From positions 18,765-82,764 of the forward strand of contig JBFKAV010000002.1 of assembly GCA_041621405.1 (NCBI GenBank): DNA of 64,000 nucleotides, in the 5' to 3' direction. Position 1 is the stretch's first letter. Each line of letters starts with the position of its first letter. Origin of the DNA: JBFKAV01 sp041621405. GTDB lineage: Bacteria; Pseudomonadota; Alphaproteobacteria; Rhodobacterales; Rhodobacteraceae. A program made the position numbers and the translations under genes. Positions 32,727-40,888 of the stretch are shown here, piece after piece. The notes beneath the pieces are model-generated. The model searched no databases. It was given only the letters and a program-made list of their open reading frames with translations, and was not told the origin of the DNA.

Positions 32727-33090
32727 CGGGGGACCCCTTCTGCCGGACGCCGGCGCACCCCACTCTTGCGCATATAACTCTGGGCGCGTTGATCGGCATC
32801 AACCCGCGGGCGGGAAGTGCGGGCGGAACCGCGATCCCGCTCGCTCCGAACCGGGTCGCATCGTAGCGGCAAGCGATGTGTCGCCGCAGCCACGGAGCCC
32901 ACCGAGCATTGCGTGCGCGGTCAAGACCGCTACTTATGCTCCACCCGGCGTGCCGGTGCGCCGAGCGCGAGCGGGCCGGCAGGATGGTCTCTGCTGGCGT
33001 TGTCGAACCCCCGGTTCGGCGCCCGGAATGCCGGCAGTTGCGGGAATCCTGAAAACCAAGCTAGCATCGGCATGTTGCGCGGAGGTAAGG
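32727..33090. other. Intergenic region between divergent alcohol dehydrogenase and L,D-transpeptidase genes
   Basis: This 364-bp gap carries the FNR box (32789-32802), an AT-rich patch CATATAAC just left of it that could be a -10 for the alcohol dehydrogenase, and the GGAGG site of the transpeptidase (33081-33085). No gene or RNA is recognised in the rest. Confidence 0.5.
32789..32802. promoter_or_regulatory. FNR/FnrL binding site
   Basis: TTGATCGGCATCAA is an exact match to TTGAT-N4-ATCAA. On the minus strand it is followed after 11 bp by TTATAT. That spacing is shorter than a class II activation site needs (about 22 bp), so either the start point lies further downstream or the site works by another geometry. 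The most likely target is the alcohol dehydrogenase operon. Confidence 0.8.
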
Positions 33091-33801
33091 ATGCTGCTTC
33101 TTGCACTACGCCGATTGGCCGTGGCGGCAACTGTGTTCCTGTTCGCAGTTGCTGCGGGGGCGGAAACGCTCACGCTATCAAGCAGCGATGCGCAGGGTCG
33201 GAGCAGATCCAGCTTCCAGGCGCAGCTCGACGCGCTCGGGATCCCGCTCACGCTGCCGCCCGGGCGGGCGATCCTCGTCAACATCCCCTCCTACGAGCTA
33301 GTGGCGTTCGAAGACGGAGTTCCGGTGCTGCGCACGCGCGTCATCGTCGGCACGCCGCGGGACCGCACCCCGCGCATCGACACCTACACCAGCCGGGTGA
33401 CCTTCCGGCCCTCCTGGCGCCCGACGCCGCTCATGATCGCGAGGGGAGAAGCCCGCGACGGCGTGCGCCCGCCGGGCGAGAACAATCCCCTCGGCCTTGC
33501 GGCGGTCTGGCTGGGGCCGGGGCTGCAGATCTACCTGCATGACACCAGCCACAGGCATCTCTTCGGCCGCCAGGTGCGGGCCCTGTCGCACGGCTGCATT
33601 CGGGTCGAGCGCTGGGACGAGCTGATTGCCTGGATTCTCGATCGCGACTTGGAATGGGTCCAGGCGATGGCCGGAACGCCGCCCTCGCGGGAGGTACCGG
33701 CGCCGCACGTGCCAGTGCTGATCCGCTACCTGCCGGTGTTTCCGGCCGCCGATGGGCGGGTTCTGCGCCACCGGGATGTCTACCGGTTGGGAGTGCGGTG
33801 A
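33091..33801 (+). CDS. L,D-transpeptidase (YkuD domain), secreted
   Basis: 236 aa. A signal peptide (LRRLAVAATVFLFAVAAGA, cleavage near residue 24) precedes a YkuD domain with the catalytic motif SHGCIRV (H167, C169). NPLGLAAVWLGPGLQIYLHDT is the upstream conserved strand. These periplasmic enzymes make 3-3 peptidoglycan crosslinks or attach lipoproteins to meso-diaminopimelate. The ATG at 33091 follows GGAGGTAAGG. There is no N-terminal peptidoglycan-binding domain. Confidence 0.9.
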   Translation: MLLLALRRLAVAATVFLFAVAAGAETLTLSSSDAQGRSRSSFQAQLDALGIPLTLPPGRAILVNIPSYELVAFEDGVPVLRTRVIVGTPRDRTPRIDTYTSRVTFRPSWRPTPLMIARGEARDGVRPPGENNPLGLAAVWLGPGLQIYLHDTSHRHLFGRQVRALSHGCIRVERWDELIAWILDRDLEWVQAMAGTPPSREVPAPHVPVLIRYLPVFPAADGRVLRHRDVYRLGVR

Positions 33802-34278
33802 TCGCAATTCGGGCGTCTGGACAGGACGGGACACGCGACTGTAGCTCGGCGTGATCCGGCTGCCTCGAAAGCTCCCCCTGGGACCGCTGGAACGGGTCTC
33901 GGACGGGAACGTTCGATCACCTGCCGAGAGGTGCCAGATGGCCGCAATTCGCAAACCGTGTTGAGGAATCCTGCGAGGCTGCGATCGGCGAGGGCGTTTC
34001 CCGGCGACCGGCCGCCTTCCCGATTGCCGTCGGCCCATAGCAACCCTTGCCTTCCGAAAGTGCGAATGTGCGCCTTTTCATAGGTGCGAAGGTGCTGGGT
34101 GCTGAGCGAACGCGTGCACGGACGGTCACGTGACCGTCAGAGCCGACAGAAATGGGCCACTTTCATGCAAGAATAGCAACTGCGCGTTCGCATCCTGGGT
34201 CTGGAGGGCTTGGCCTTTCTGGACCGAGGATACGCCGCCCATTTCATGCAGGAGCACGTTGTTCGGGAGGGTTGCGAG
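33802..34278. other. Long leader/promoter region before the 2-oxoacid dehydrogenase operon
   Basis: This 477-bp gap has no supported gene. It holds related short repeats around GTGCGAA (near 34060-34105) and an 18-bp perfect palindrome (34121-34138). An AT-richer stretch after the palindrome (around 34148-34180) probably contains the operon promoter. An in-frame ATG at 34210 is judged not to be the start of the E1 gene. Confidence 0.45.
34121..34138. promoter_or_regulatory. 18-bp perfect palindrome, candidate operator of the 2-oxoacid dehydrogenase operon
   Basis: GACGGTCACGTGACCGTC reads identically on both strands. It lies about 140 bp upstream of the E1 alpha start, just before the AT-richer segment. 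The length and symmetry suit a dimeric regulator; no regulator gene adjoins the operon. Confidence 0.5.
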
Positions 34279-35373
34279 ATGCAGAGTGGACCGAGGGAAA
34301 TGGATGAAACGGCGAAAGGCCACGGCATCGCGTTCTCGCGATTCCTGACCCCGGATGGAACGTTGTCCGGCACCGCGCCTGGTTTTGCCTCCGACCGGGC
34401 GGAGCTCGTCGCGCTCTATTCCGGAATGCTGCGCACGCGGGCCTTCGACGCCAAGGCCGTTTCCCTGCAGCGCACGGGCCGACTGGGCACTTATCCGTCC
34501 TCGCTCGGCCAGGAGGGCGTTGCGGTGGGTCTGGCGGCGGCGATGCGGGCGGAAGATGTGCTCATTCCCTCGTTCCGGGAACACGGCGCGAAGCTCTGGC
34601 GCGGCGCTAGCATGAAAGAGCTGTTCCTCTACTGGGGCGGCGATGAGCGAGGCTCGGACTTCGCAGGCCCGCGCGAGGACTTTCCCGACTGCATTCCGGT
34701 GGGCACTCAGTATCCGCACGCCGTCGGCGTGGCGATGGCCTTCACGCTCCGGCGCGAGCCTCGCTGCGCCGTGGTCGTGGGCGGCGATGGCTCGACCTCG
34801 CGCGGGGATTTCCACGAGGCGCTGAACATGGCCGGGGTATGGAAGCTGCCCGTTGTGTTCATCATCAACAACAACCAGTGGGCGATCTCGGTGCCCCGCG
34901 AGGCGCAGACCGCTGCCGCGACGCTGGCGCAGAAGGCGGTCGGCGCGGGGCTTCCGGGCGAGCAGGTGGACGGCTGCGACGTCATCGCCGTGCGCGACGC
35001 GGTGGAGCGAGCGCTGGCGTGCGGGCGGGGCGGCGGCGGCGCGACGCTGATCGAGTGCATCACCTATCGTCTCAGCGATCACACCACCGCCGACGACGCC
35101 AGCCGCTACCGCGACGACAACGAGGTGAGCCCGCATTGGGCAGAGGAGCCGGTGGCACGGCTGCGCGAGCACCTGGTCAAGGCCCATGGCTGGACCAAAG
35201 CGGAGGAGGAGCGGCTGCGCACCGAGAACCACGCGGCGGTCGAGGCGGCGGCAGAGGCCTATCTCGCGACGTCGCCGCAGCCGGTGACCGCGATCGCCGA
35301 CTACATCTTCGATGCGCTGCCGCCCGATCTGCGGGCTGCCCGGGACCGGATCGCGGAGGGCGGGAATGGCTGA
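34279..35373 (+). CDS. 2-oxoacid dehydrogenase E1 component, alpha subunit (branched-chain type likely)
   Basis: 364 aa. The thiamine diphosphate motif is GGDGSTSRGDFHEALNMA ending in NNNQWAIS. LGTYPSSLGQEGVAVGLAAA and SFREHGAKLWRG resemble pyruvate/branched-chain E1 alpha. ATG 34279 is chosen over 34210/34246 because GGGAGG precedes it. With an amino acid dehydrogenase in the operon, branched-chain 2-oxoacids are the likely substrates, but pyruvate cannot be excluded from sequence. It overlaps the E1 beta start by 8 bp. Confidence 0.88.
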   Translation: MQSGPREMDETAKGHGIAFSRFLTPDGTLSGTAPGFASDRAELVALYSGMLRTRAFDAKAVSLQRTGRLGTYPSSLGQEGVAVGLAAAMRAEDVLIPSFREHGAKLWRGASMKELFLYWGGDERGSDFAGPREDFPDCIPVGTQYPHAVGVAMAFTLRREPRCAVVVGGDGSTSRGDFHEALNMAGVWKLPVVFIINNNQWAISVPREAQTAAATLAQKAVGAGLPGEQVDGCDVIAVRDAVERALACGRGGGGATLIECITYRLSDHTTADDASRYRDDNEVSPHWAEEPVARLREHLVKAHGWTKAEEERLRTENHAAVEAAAEAYLATSPQPVTAIADYIFDALPPDLRAARDRIAEGGNG

Positions 35374-36346
35374 GCTAACCCTGGTCGATGCCGTCCGCGC
35401 CGCGCTCGCCCATGCGCTGGAGGAGGACCCGACCGTGGTCATCCTTGGCGAGGACGTGGGGGTCGACGGCGGCGTGTTTCGCGCGACCGAGGGCCTGTGG
35501 CAGCGGTTCGGGAGGGATCGCGTGCGCGACACGCCCCTGTCGGAATCCGCCATCGCAGGCATGGCGGTAGGGCTTGCGGCCCAGGGCTTCCGCCCGATCG
35601 TCGAGATCCAGTTCCAGGGCTTCATTCACCCCGCGCTGGACCAGATCGCGAACCACGCGGCACGCTTGCGCAACCGGACCCGCGGCCGGCTGACCTGCCC
35701 GATGGTGCTGCGCGCGCCCTATGGCGCCGGGGTGCATGCGCCGGAGCACCACTCCGAGAGCATCGAGGCCATCTTCGCGCATATCCCCGGCCTCAGGGTG
35801 GTGATCCCATCCTCGCCCCGGCGCGGCTATGGCCTGCTCTTGTCGGCGATCCGAAATCCTGATCCGGTGGTGTTCTTCGAGCCGAAGCGGCTCTATCGCG
35901 CGCAGCGCGAGGAGGTCGTGCTCGACGGCGCCGATCTGCCGCTCGACACTGCCTTCACCCTGCGCGAGGGGCGGGATTTGAGCGTGGTTACATGGGGCGC
36001 GATGACGCGGGACTGCCTGGAAGCAGCCGAGGCGCTGGCGGCCGAAGGCATCGAGGCCGAGGTCGTGGATATGGCGACGCTGAAGCCCTATGATGCGGCG
36101 ACGCTCCTGGAATCGGTCCGGCGTACCGGGCGCTGCGTGGTTGTGCACGAGGCGCCGCGCACCGGCGGCTTCGGCGCAGAGATCGCGGCGCGGCTCGCCG
36201 AGGAGGCGCTCGACGCGCTGGTGGCGCCGATCCGCAGGGTCTGCCCGCCCGACATCATTCCGCCGCTGCCCCGGCTGGAGGCCGCCTATATGCCCTCGCA
36301 GGACGATATCTGCGAAGCCGTGCGCGAGGTGATGGCATGGCGCTGA
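35366..36346 (+). CDS. 2-oxoacid dehydrogenase E1 component, beta subunit
   Basis: 326 aa. Signatures are ILGEDVGVDGGVFRAT, RVRDTPLSESAIAGMAVGLA, EIQFQGFIHPALDQI and GAGVHAPEHHSESIEA. The last differs from the pyruvate enzyme and resembles branched-chain E1 beta. The C-terminal transketolase domain (EVVDMATLKPYDAATL) is intact. ATG 35366 lies inside the E1 alpha end, and the stop overlaps the E2 start by 10 bp, so all three subunits are translated from one message. Confidence 0.9.
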   Translation: MAELTLVDAVRAALAHALEEDPTVVILGEDVGVDGGVFRATEGLWQRFGRDRVRDTPLSESAIAGMAVGLAAQGFRPIVEIQFQGFIHPALDQIANHAARLRNRTRGRLTCPMVLRAPYGAGVHAPEHHSESIEAIFAHIPGLRVVIPSSPRRGYGLLLSAIRNPDPVVFFEPKRLYRAQREEVVLDGADLPLDTAFTLREGRDLSVVTWGAMTRDCLEAAEALAAEGIEAEVVDMATLKPYDAATLLESVRRTGRCVVVHEAPRTGGFGAEIAARLAEEALDALVAPIRRVCPPDIIPPLPRLEAAYMPSQDDICEAVREVMAWR

Positions 36347-37458
36347 CCGAGTTCGTGCTTCCCGATCTCGGCGAGGGGCTTGAGGAGGCCGAGATCATCG
36401 AGTGGCACGTCGCGCCGGGCGATCGCGTGGTGGCCGATCAGCCGCTGGTGTCCGTCGAGACCGGCAAGGCCGTGGTCGAGATTCCGGCGCCCTGGTCCGG
36501 AACCGTGGCGGAGCTGAAGGCGGAACCCGGCGATACCGTTGCCGTGGGCGCGGCGCTGGTCGCCTTCGACCTCGGCGAGCGCAAGGATCAGGGCGCCGTG
36601 GTCGGGCGCCTGGAATCCGAGAAGCCGGCAGCTGCTCCTTCGTCGCAGCCATCGCCCGCCGCGCGAAAGGCCGAGCGCGCAGGGGCGGTGCGCGCCATGC
36701 CCGCCGCCCGTGCGCTGGCCGAAGAGCGCGCTGTCGACCTTTCCGGCATCGACGGGACCGGGCCGGGCGGCGTCATCACCGTGGCAGATGTCGAACGGCA
36801 GGTAACGCAGGCCAGGGAGCCGGACTGGACGCCCCTGCAGGGGCCGCGACGCGCCATGGCGGTAAGCATGGCGGCCGCCGGCGCGCAGGTGGTGCCCGCG
36901 ACGATCCACGACTGGGCCGACCTCACCACCTGGAAATCGCCCACCGCCGACATCACGGCGCGGCTCATCCGGGCGTTGGTGGCCGCCGCGGCGGCCGAGC
37001 CCGCGCTGAACGCCTGGCTCGACCCGAAGATCCCGGCGCGGCGCCTGCACCAGGAGGTCCATCTCGCCATCGCCGTCGATACCGAGGCCGGGCTCTACGT
37101 GCCTGTCCTGCGCGACGCGGCCGCCCGCGACGCCGGGGCCACACGGGCCGAGCTCGACCGGATCGTCGCCCGCGCCTGCGCCCGGAAGCTGACGGCGGAG
37201 GATCAGGCCGGCGCCACGATCAGCCTGTCCAACTACGGCGCGCTGGGCGGCACCCATGGCGAGCTGGTCGTCAGCCCGCCGCAGGTTGCCATCCTGGGTG
37301 CCGGCCGGCTGACCCGCCAGGTGGCCTGGGGTGAGGACGGCCCCGTCCCACGCCAGGCCCTGCCGCTGTCGCTCACGTTCGACCATCGCGCGGTCACCGG
37401 CGGCGAGGCGACGCGCTTTCTCAACGCCGTCATCGAAGACCTGAGTCGCAAGGAGTAG
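36337..37458 (+). CDS. 2-oxoacid dehydrogenase E2 component (dihydrolipoamide acyltransferase)
   Basis: 373 aa. Lipoyl domain with the lipoylated lysine in VETGKAVVEIP (about K44), a peripheral subunit-binding domain (AMPAARALAEERAVDLSGIDGTGPGGVIT, about 117-145), then the catalytic domain ending in TFDHRAVTGGEATRF. The usual DHRxxDG motif carries Thr in place of Asp; the catalytic His is kept. One lipoyl domain and a short linker make it compact. No E3 (dihydrolipoamide dehydrogenase) gene is in the window, so E3 must come from elsewhere. Confidence 0.9.
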   Translation: MALTEFVLPDLGEGLEEAEIIEWHVAPGDRVVADQPLVSVETGKAVVEIPAPWSGTVAELKAEPGDTVAVGAALVAFDLGERKDQGAVVGRLESEKPAAAPSSQPSPAARKAERAGAVRAMPAARALAEERAVDLSGIDGTGPGGVITVADVERQVTQAREPDWTPLQGPRRAMAVSMAAAGAQVVPATIHDWADLTTWKSPTADITARLIRALVAAAAAEPALNAWLDPKIPARRLHQEVHLAIAVDTEAGLYVPVLRDAAARDAGATRAELDRIVARACARKLTAEDQAGATISLSNYGALGGTHGELVVSPPQVAILGAGRLTRQVAWGEDGPVPRQALPLSLTFDHRAVTGGEATRFLNAVIEDLSRKE

Positions 37459-37473
37459 GGGAGAGGATCGGGT

Positions 37474-38574
37474 ATGAGTGGAAGCTTCGCCTTCGCGGAT
37501 GAGTTCGGCCCGGAGAAGGTCATCGAGATCACCGATCCCCGATCAGGGCTGCGCGCCATCCTCGTCGTCGACAACACCGCGGTCGGACCGGCGATCGGCG
37601 GCTGCCGCATGGCCCCGGACGTCACGGTCGAGGAGTGCTTTCGCCTCGCCCGGGCGATGACCTTCAAGAATGCCGCCGCGGGGCTGCCCCATGGCGGCGG
37701 CAAGATGGTCGTGGTGGGCGACCCGAAGATTCCGCGACACGAAAAGGAAGTCCTGATCCGGTCGCTGGCCCGCGCCATCGGAGAGATCGAAAGCTACATC
37801 CCCGGCCCCGACATGGGCACCGACGAGTCCGCGATGGCCTGGGTCCGCGACGAGATCGGCCGCGCGATCGGCTGTCCGCGCGAGGTCGGCGGCATCCCGC
37901 TCGACGAGATCGGAGCGACCGGCCTCGGGGTGTCAGCGGCCGCGCGGGCGGTGCGCGACGTGCTGGGCCTGCCGATCGAGGGATCGCGCATCGCCATCCA
38001 GGGCTATGGGGCCGTCGGCCGCTGGGCCGCGCACCACCTTTCGAAGCTGGGCGGCGTCGTCGTCGCGGTCTCGGATTCCCGCGGCGGGGTCCTCGATCCC
38101 GCCGGGCTGGACCTCGGGCGGCTTGAGGCGCTCAAGGCCGAGGGCAGGAGCGTCGCGGACTACGATGGCGCGACGGCCACCGCGCCCGAAGAGGTGCTGA
38201 CCTGCGATTGCGACATCGTCGTGCCGGCGGCGCGCCCGGACGTCATCAACGAAGGGAACGCCGGCGCCATCAAGGCCCGGCTGGTGCTCGAGGGAGCCAA
38301 CATCCCCGCCACGGCTGCGGCCGGGGAGAGCCTGCACGCCCGCGGCATCTGGGTGGTGCCCGATTTCATCGCCAACGCCGGCGGCGTGATCTGCGGTGCG
38401 GTCGAATACCGGGGAGGCTCAGAAAGCGAAGCCCTGAAGCTCATCGAGGAATTGGTCTATCGCAACACCGCCGAGGTCATGGTCAAAGCAAAGGCCGGGA
38501 CTCAATCGCCCCGGGTTGCGGCGCACGCACTGGCCGAGAGGCGGGTTCTGGCGGCCATGAGCTACCGCCGATGA
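37474..38574 (+). CDS. Leucine/valine/phenylalanine-type amino acid dehydrogenase
   Basis: 366 aa, Glu/Leu/Phe/Val dehydrogenase family. Substrate-binding GPAIGGCRMAPD, catalytic lysine region AAAGLPHGGGKMVVVGDP, MGTDESAMAWV, the Rossmann motif GYGAVG, and GANIPATAAAGESLHARGIWVVPDFIANAGG. It deaminates a branched-chain (or aromatic) L-amino acid with NAD to the 2-oxoacid, the substrate of the dehydrogenase complex encoded just upstream (15-bp gap). This pairing makes an amino-acid-to-acyl-CoA module. Confidence 0.88.
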   Translation: MSGSFAFADEFGPEKVIEITDPRSGLRAILVVDNTAVGPAIGGCRMAPDVTVEECFRLARAMTFKNAAAGLPHGGGKMVVVGDPKIPRHEKEVLIRSLARAIGEIESYIPGPDMGTDESAMAWVRDEIGRAIGCPREVGGIPLDEIGATGLGVSAAARAVRDVLGLPIEGSRIAIQGYGAVGRWAAHHLSKLGGVVVAVSDSRGGVLDPAGLDLGRLEALKAEGRSVADYDGATATAPEEVLTCDCDIVVPAARPDVINEGNAGAIKARLVLEGANIPATAAAGESLHARGIWVVPDFIANAGGVICGAVEYRGGSESEALKLIEELVYRNTAEVMVKAKAGTQSPRVAAHALAERRVLAAMSYRR

Positions 38575-38579
38575 GCGCG

Positions 38580-38594
38580 CGCCCGAGTCGGGCG
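38580..38594 (+). terminator. Hairpin after the amino acid dehydrogenase
   Basis: CGCCCG-AGT-CGGGCG begins 6 bp past the stop. There is no T-run, but the placement suggests the 3' end of the 2-oxoacid dehydrogenase operon. Confidence 0.45.
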
Positions 38595-38661
38595 ATGGTC
38601 TTGCACAGGGCGGCATCCAGAGAACGGTTATCGACACAAGTCAGGGCGGTGCTGGGCTCAA

Positions 38662-39594
38662 CTACCGCCCGCGTACGATTTCGGATTTGATCAGCTCCCC
38701 GTAGAGCCGCCGGATCCGCCCAAACACCGGCCTGGCGGCGCCGCTGCCGATGATGCGGCCGTCGATCTCGAACACCGGCGTCTGGGCACCGAAGGTGCCG
38801 GTCACGAATGCCTCGTCGGCGCCATATGTGTCGACCAGCGAGTAATTACGCTCTAAGACCGGGATGCCGTCGGTCCGGCAGAGGTCGATCACCTTCTGCC
38901 GGGTGATTCCATTCATGCAGTAGTCGCCTGTCGAGGTCCAAACCTCGCCCTTGCGGACGATGAAGAAGTTGCAGGCGTTGGTGGTGTTCACGAAGCCGAA
39001 CGGGTCGAGCATCAGCGCCTCGTCGGCGCCGGCGCGGATCGCGTGATTGAGCGCGATGATGCAGTTCAGCTTCGAATGCGAGTTGAGCTTGGCGTCCTGG
39101 GTCAGCGGCAGGCCACGGTGGTGCGGCACGGTGTGCAGGCGGATGCCCCGCTTCAACGCGGATGCATCCGGCTTGGAGTGCTCGGCGATGATCACGACCG
39201 TCGGGCCGAAGATGCTCAGGTGCGGATGCTGAAACGGCTTGCGCTTGCGGCCGCGGGTCACCATCAGGCGAATGTGCACGTCGGTCGTCATGCCGTTGGC
39301 GTCGAGCGTGGACCGGATCGCGGCGGCCAGGTCCGCCCGCGTCATGCCGATCTCGAGGTCGATGTACTTCGCCGCCTCGTAGAGCCGGCCCAGATGCTCG
39401 TCGAGAAAGGCCAGGCAGCCATCATAGAGGCGCAGCCCATCCCAGACTCCGTCGCCCAGCATGAAGCCGCTGTCATAGACCGAGACCATGGCCGCGTCGC
39501 GATGGACGATCTCGCCGTCGACATAGATCTTGATGTCGGCGTTGCGCGCATCGTCCTCAGCGTCGTGGGTCGACAGGTGGTCGGCGTCGTGCAT
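38662..39594 (-). CDS. Class IV aminotransferase (branched-chain or D-amino acid type)
   Basis: 310 aa, fold type IV PLP enzyme. MVSVYDSGFMLGDGVWDGLRLYDG is the N-terminal signature, and the PLP lysine is in DAKLNSHSKLN (the second or first Lys). FGFVNTTNACNFFIVRKG and GITRQKVIDLC follow. The family covers branched-chain aminotransferase, D-alanine aminotransferase and 4-amino-4-deoxychorismate lyase. The convergent amino acid dehydrogenase suggests a branched-chain role, but the sequence alone leaves it open. ATG 39594 follows GGAGG. Confidence 0.82.
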   Translation of the reverse strand: MHDADHLSTHDAEDDARNADIKIYVDGEIVHRDAAMVSVYDSGFMLGDGVWDGLRLYDGCLAFLDEHLGRLYEAAKYIDLEIGMTRADLAAAIRSTLDANGMTTDVHIRLMVTRGRKRKPFQHPHLSIFGPTVVIIAEHSKPDASALKRGIRLHTVPHHRGLPLTQDAKLNSHSKLNCIIALNHAIRAGADEALMLDPFGFVNTTNACNFFIVRKGEVWTSTGDYCMNGITRQKVIDLCRTDGIPVLERNYSLVDTYGADEAFVTGTFGAQTPVFEIDGRIIGSGAARPVFGRIRRLYGELIKSEIVRGR

Positions 39595-39810
39595 CGGAGA
39601 CCTCCGGAATGGCGGCGGCAAAGCCTGCCCGCGGCCGCGCGGTGGCTTAACATGCCTCTAGTTTCTCGTATTGCCCGGCCATCGACGTCGGCGAGCCGAG
39701 AGCCGAAGTCGAATTCATGACCGGCCTTTGTCGTCGGCGAGTTCGCCGGCGCGGTCTCTGGGGGAATTGCCTTCGATGGGTCGATACCCTGGCCCTGTAA
39801 GAAGTGGGCT

Positions 39811-40161
39811 TCAGGGACCTTCGAACGACATGTCTCGCGTGATGAACGTGTAGTCCGACTCCACGGTCATGATCGCGAGAAACACCAGGACCGCGGCCGG
39901 TGGCAGGAGGATCGCGTAGATGAGGGCCAGCCGCTCATAGGCCATATGCATGAAGACGGCCACGATCAGGCCTGCCTTGAGAAGCATGAAGAGCACGATC
40001 AGCGACCAACGCAGCAGTCCTTCCAGCCCGACATAGTCCACCATGTAAGAGAACGCGCTGAGCACGAAGAGAAGTCCCCAGACGAGGAAGTAGAGTTTCA
40101 GCGGGTGCTGCTGTCCCTCGACGTGGGGTGTGGTTTGGCTGTCTACCGCTGCGTCGGCCAT
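39811..40161 (-). CDS. Cytochrome c oxidase subunit IV-like protein
   Basis: 116 aa with three transmembrane segments (LKLYFLVWGLLFVLSAFSYMV, LRWSLIVLFMLLKAGLIVAVFMHM, LALIYAILLPPAAVLVFLAIM). The FMLLKAGLIVAVFMHM segment is the prokaryotic subunit IV (CyoD/CtaF-like) signature. It is the last gene of the oxidase operon, 10 bp after the subunit III gene. It is an accessory subunit thought to stabilise the core complex. Confidence 0.82.
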   Translation of the reverse strand: MADAAVDSQTTPHVEGQQHPLKLYFLVWGLLFVLSAFSYMVDYVGLEGLLRWSLIVLFMLLKAGLIVAVFMHMAYERLALIYAILLPPAAVLVFLAIMTVESDYTFITRDMSFEGP

Positions 40162-40171
40162 GTTGTCTCCC

Positions 40172-40879
40172 TCACCAGAGATAGAAGAACGCGAAGATGA
40201 AGACCCAGACAAGGTCGACGAAGTGCCAGTAAAGACCCATGATCTCGACCGCCTCGTAGTCGCCCGCGCCTGTCTTGAGCCAGCTCCGGCCCGGTCGGTC
40301 GAAGTCGCCGCGCCAGATCTTCGTCGCGATGATGACGAGGAACAGCACGCCGATCGAGACGTGGGTGCCGTGGAATCCGGTGATCATGAAGAAGCTCGCG
40401 CCGAACTGCTCGGCACCGTAGGGGTTGCTCCAGGGGCGCACGCCTTCGTGGATGAGCTTGGTCCACTCGAACGCCTGCATGCCGACAAAGGTGGCGCCGA
40501 GGGCCGCGGTCAGGAACATCAGCGCCGCGGTCGACTTGCGGGCGCGGGCGTAGCCGCAGCGGACGGCCATGGCCATGGTGCCGCTCGACGAGATCAGCAC
40601 GAAGGTCATGATCGCGATGAGGAGCAGGGGCAGCTCGACCGCGCCCACATGCAGCGCAAAGACATCGTTGGTGTTCGGCCACGCGGACTGCGTCGACATC
40701 CGCGCCGACATGTAGCCGAGGAGGAAGACGCTGAAGATGAAGGTGTCGCTGAGCAGGAAGATCCACATCATCGCCTTGCCCCAGGACACGCGCTTGAAGG
40801 CGCGCTGGTCCGAGCTCCAGTCGGAGACGAAGCCCTCTACCCCCTGGGGGCGGTCGCCATGCGTGGTGGTGTCAGCCAT
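40172..40879 (-). CDS. Cytochrome c oxidase subunit III (five-helix type)
   Basis: 235 aa with five predicted helices, like the short subunit III of SoxM-type oxidases. Signatures: MMWIFLLSDTFIFSVFLLGYM, LGATFVGMQAFEWTKLI, GFHGTHVSIGVLFLV and IMGLYWHFVDLVWVFIFAFFYL. This is the orthodox member of the two subunit III-type genes in the locus. It lies 9 bp downstream of the more divergent one. Confidence 0.88.
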   Translation of the reverse strand: MADTTTHGDRPQGVEGFVSDWSSDQRAFKRVSWGKAMMWIFLLSDTFIFSVFLLGYMSARMSTQSAWPNTNDVFALHVGAVELPLLLIAIMTFVLISSSGTMAMAVRCGYARARKSTAALMFLTAALGATFVGMQAFEWTKLIHEGVRPWSNPYGAEQFGASFFMITGFHGTHVSIGVLFLVIIATKIWRGDFDRPGRSWLKTGAGDYEAVEIMGLYWHFVDLVWVFIFAFFYLW

Positions 40880-40888
40880 TTCCTGCCC

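Noticed and set aside
34210..34278. Upstream ATGs (34210, 34246) as start of the E1 alpha gene
   Set aside because: They add residues unlike E1 alpha N-termini, while ATG 34279 has GGGAGG at the right distance.
37474..38574. Amino acid dehydrogenase as a glutamate dehydrogenase
   Set aside because: At 366 aa it is shorter than GdhA (about 420-450), and the GGCRMAPD / AAAGLPHGGGKMV segments match the Leu/Phe/Val group.
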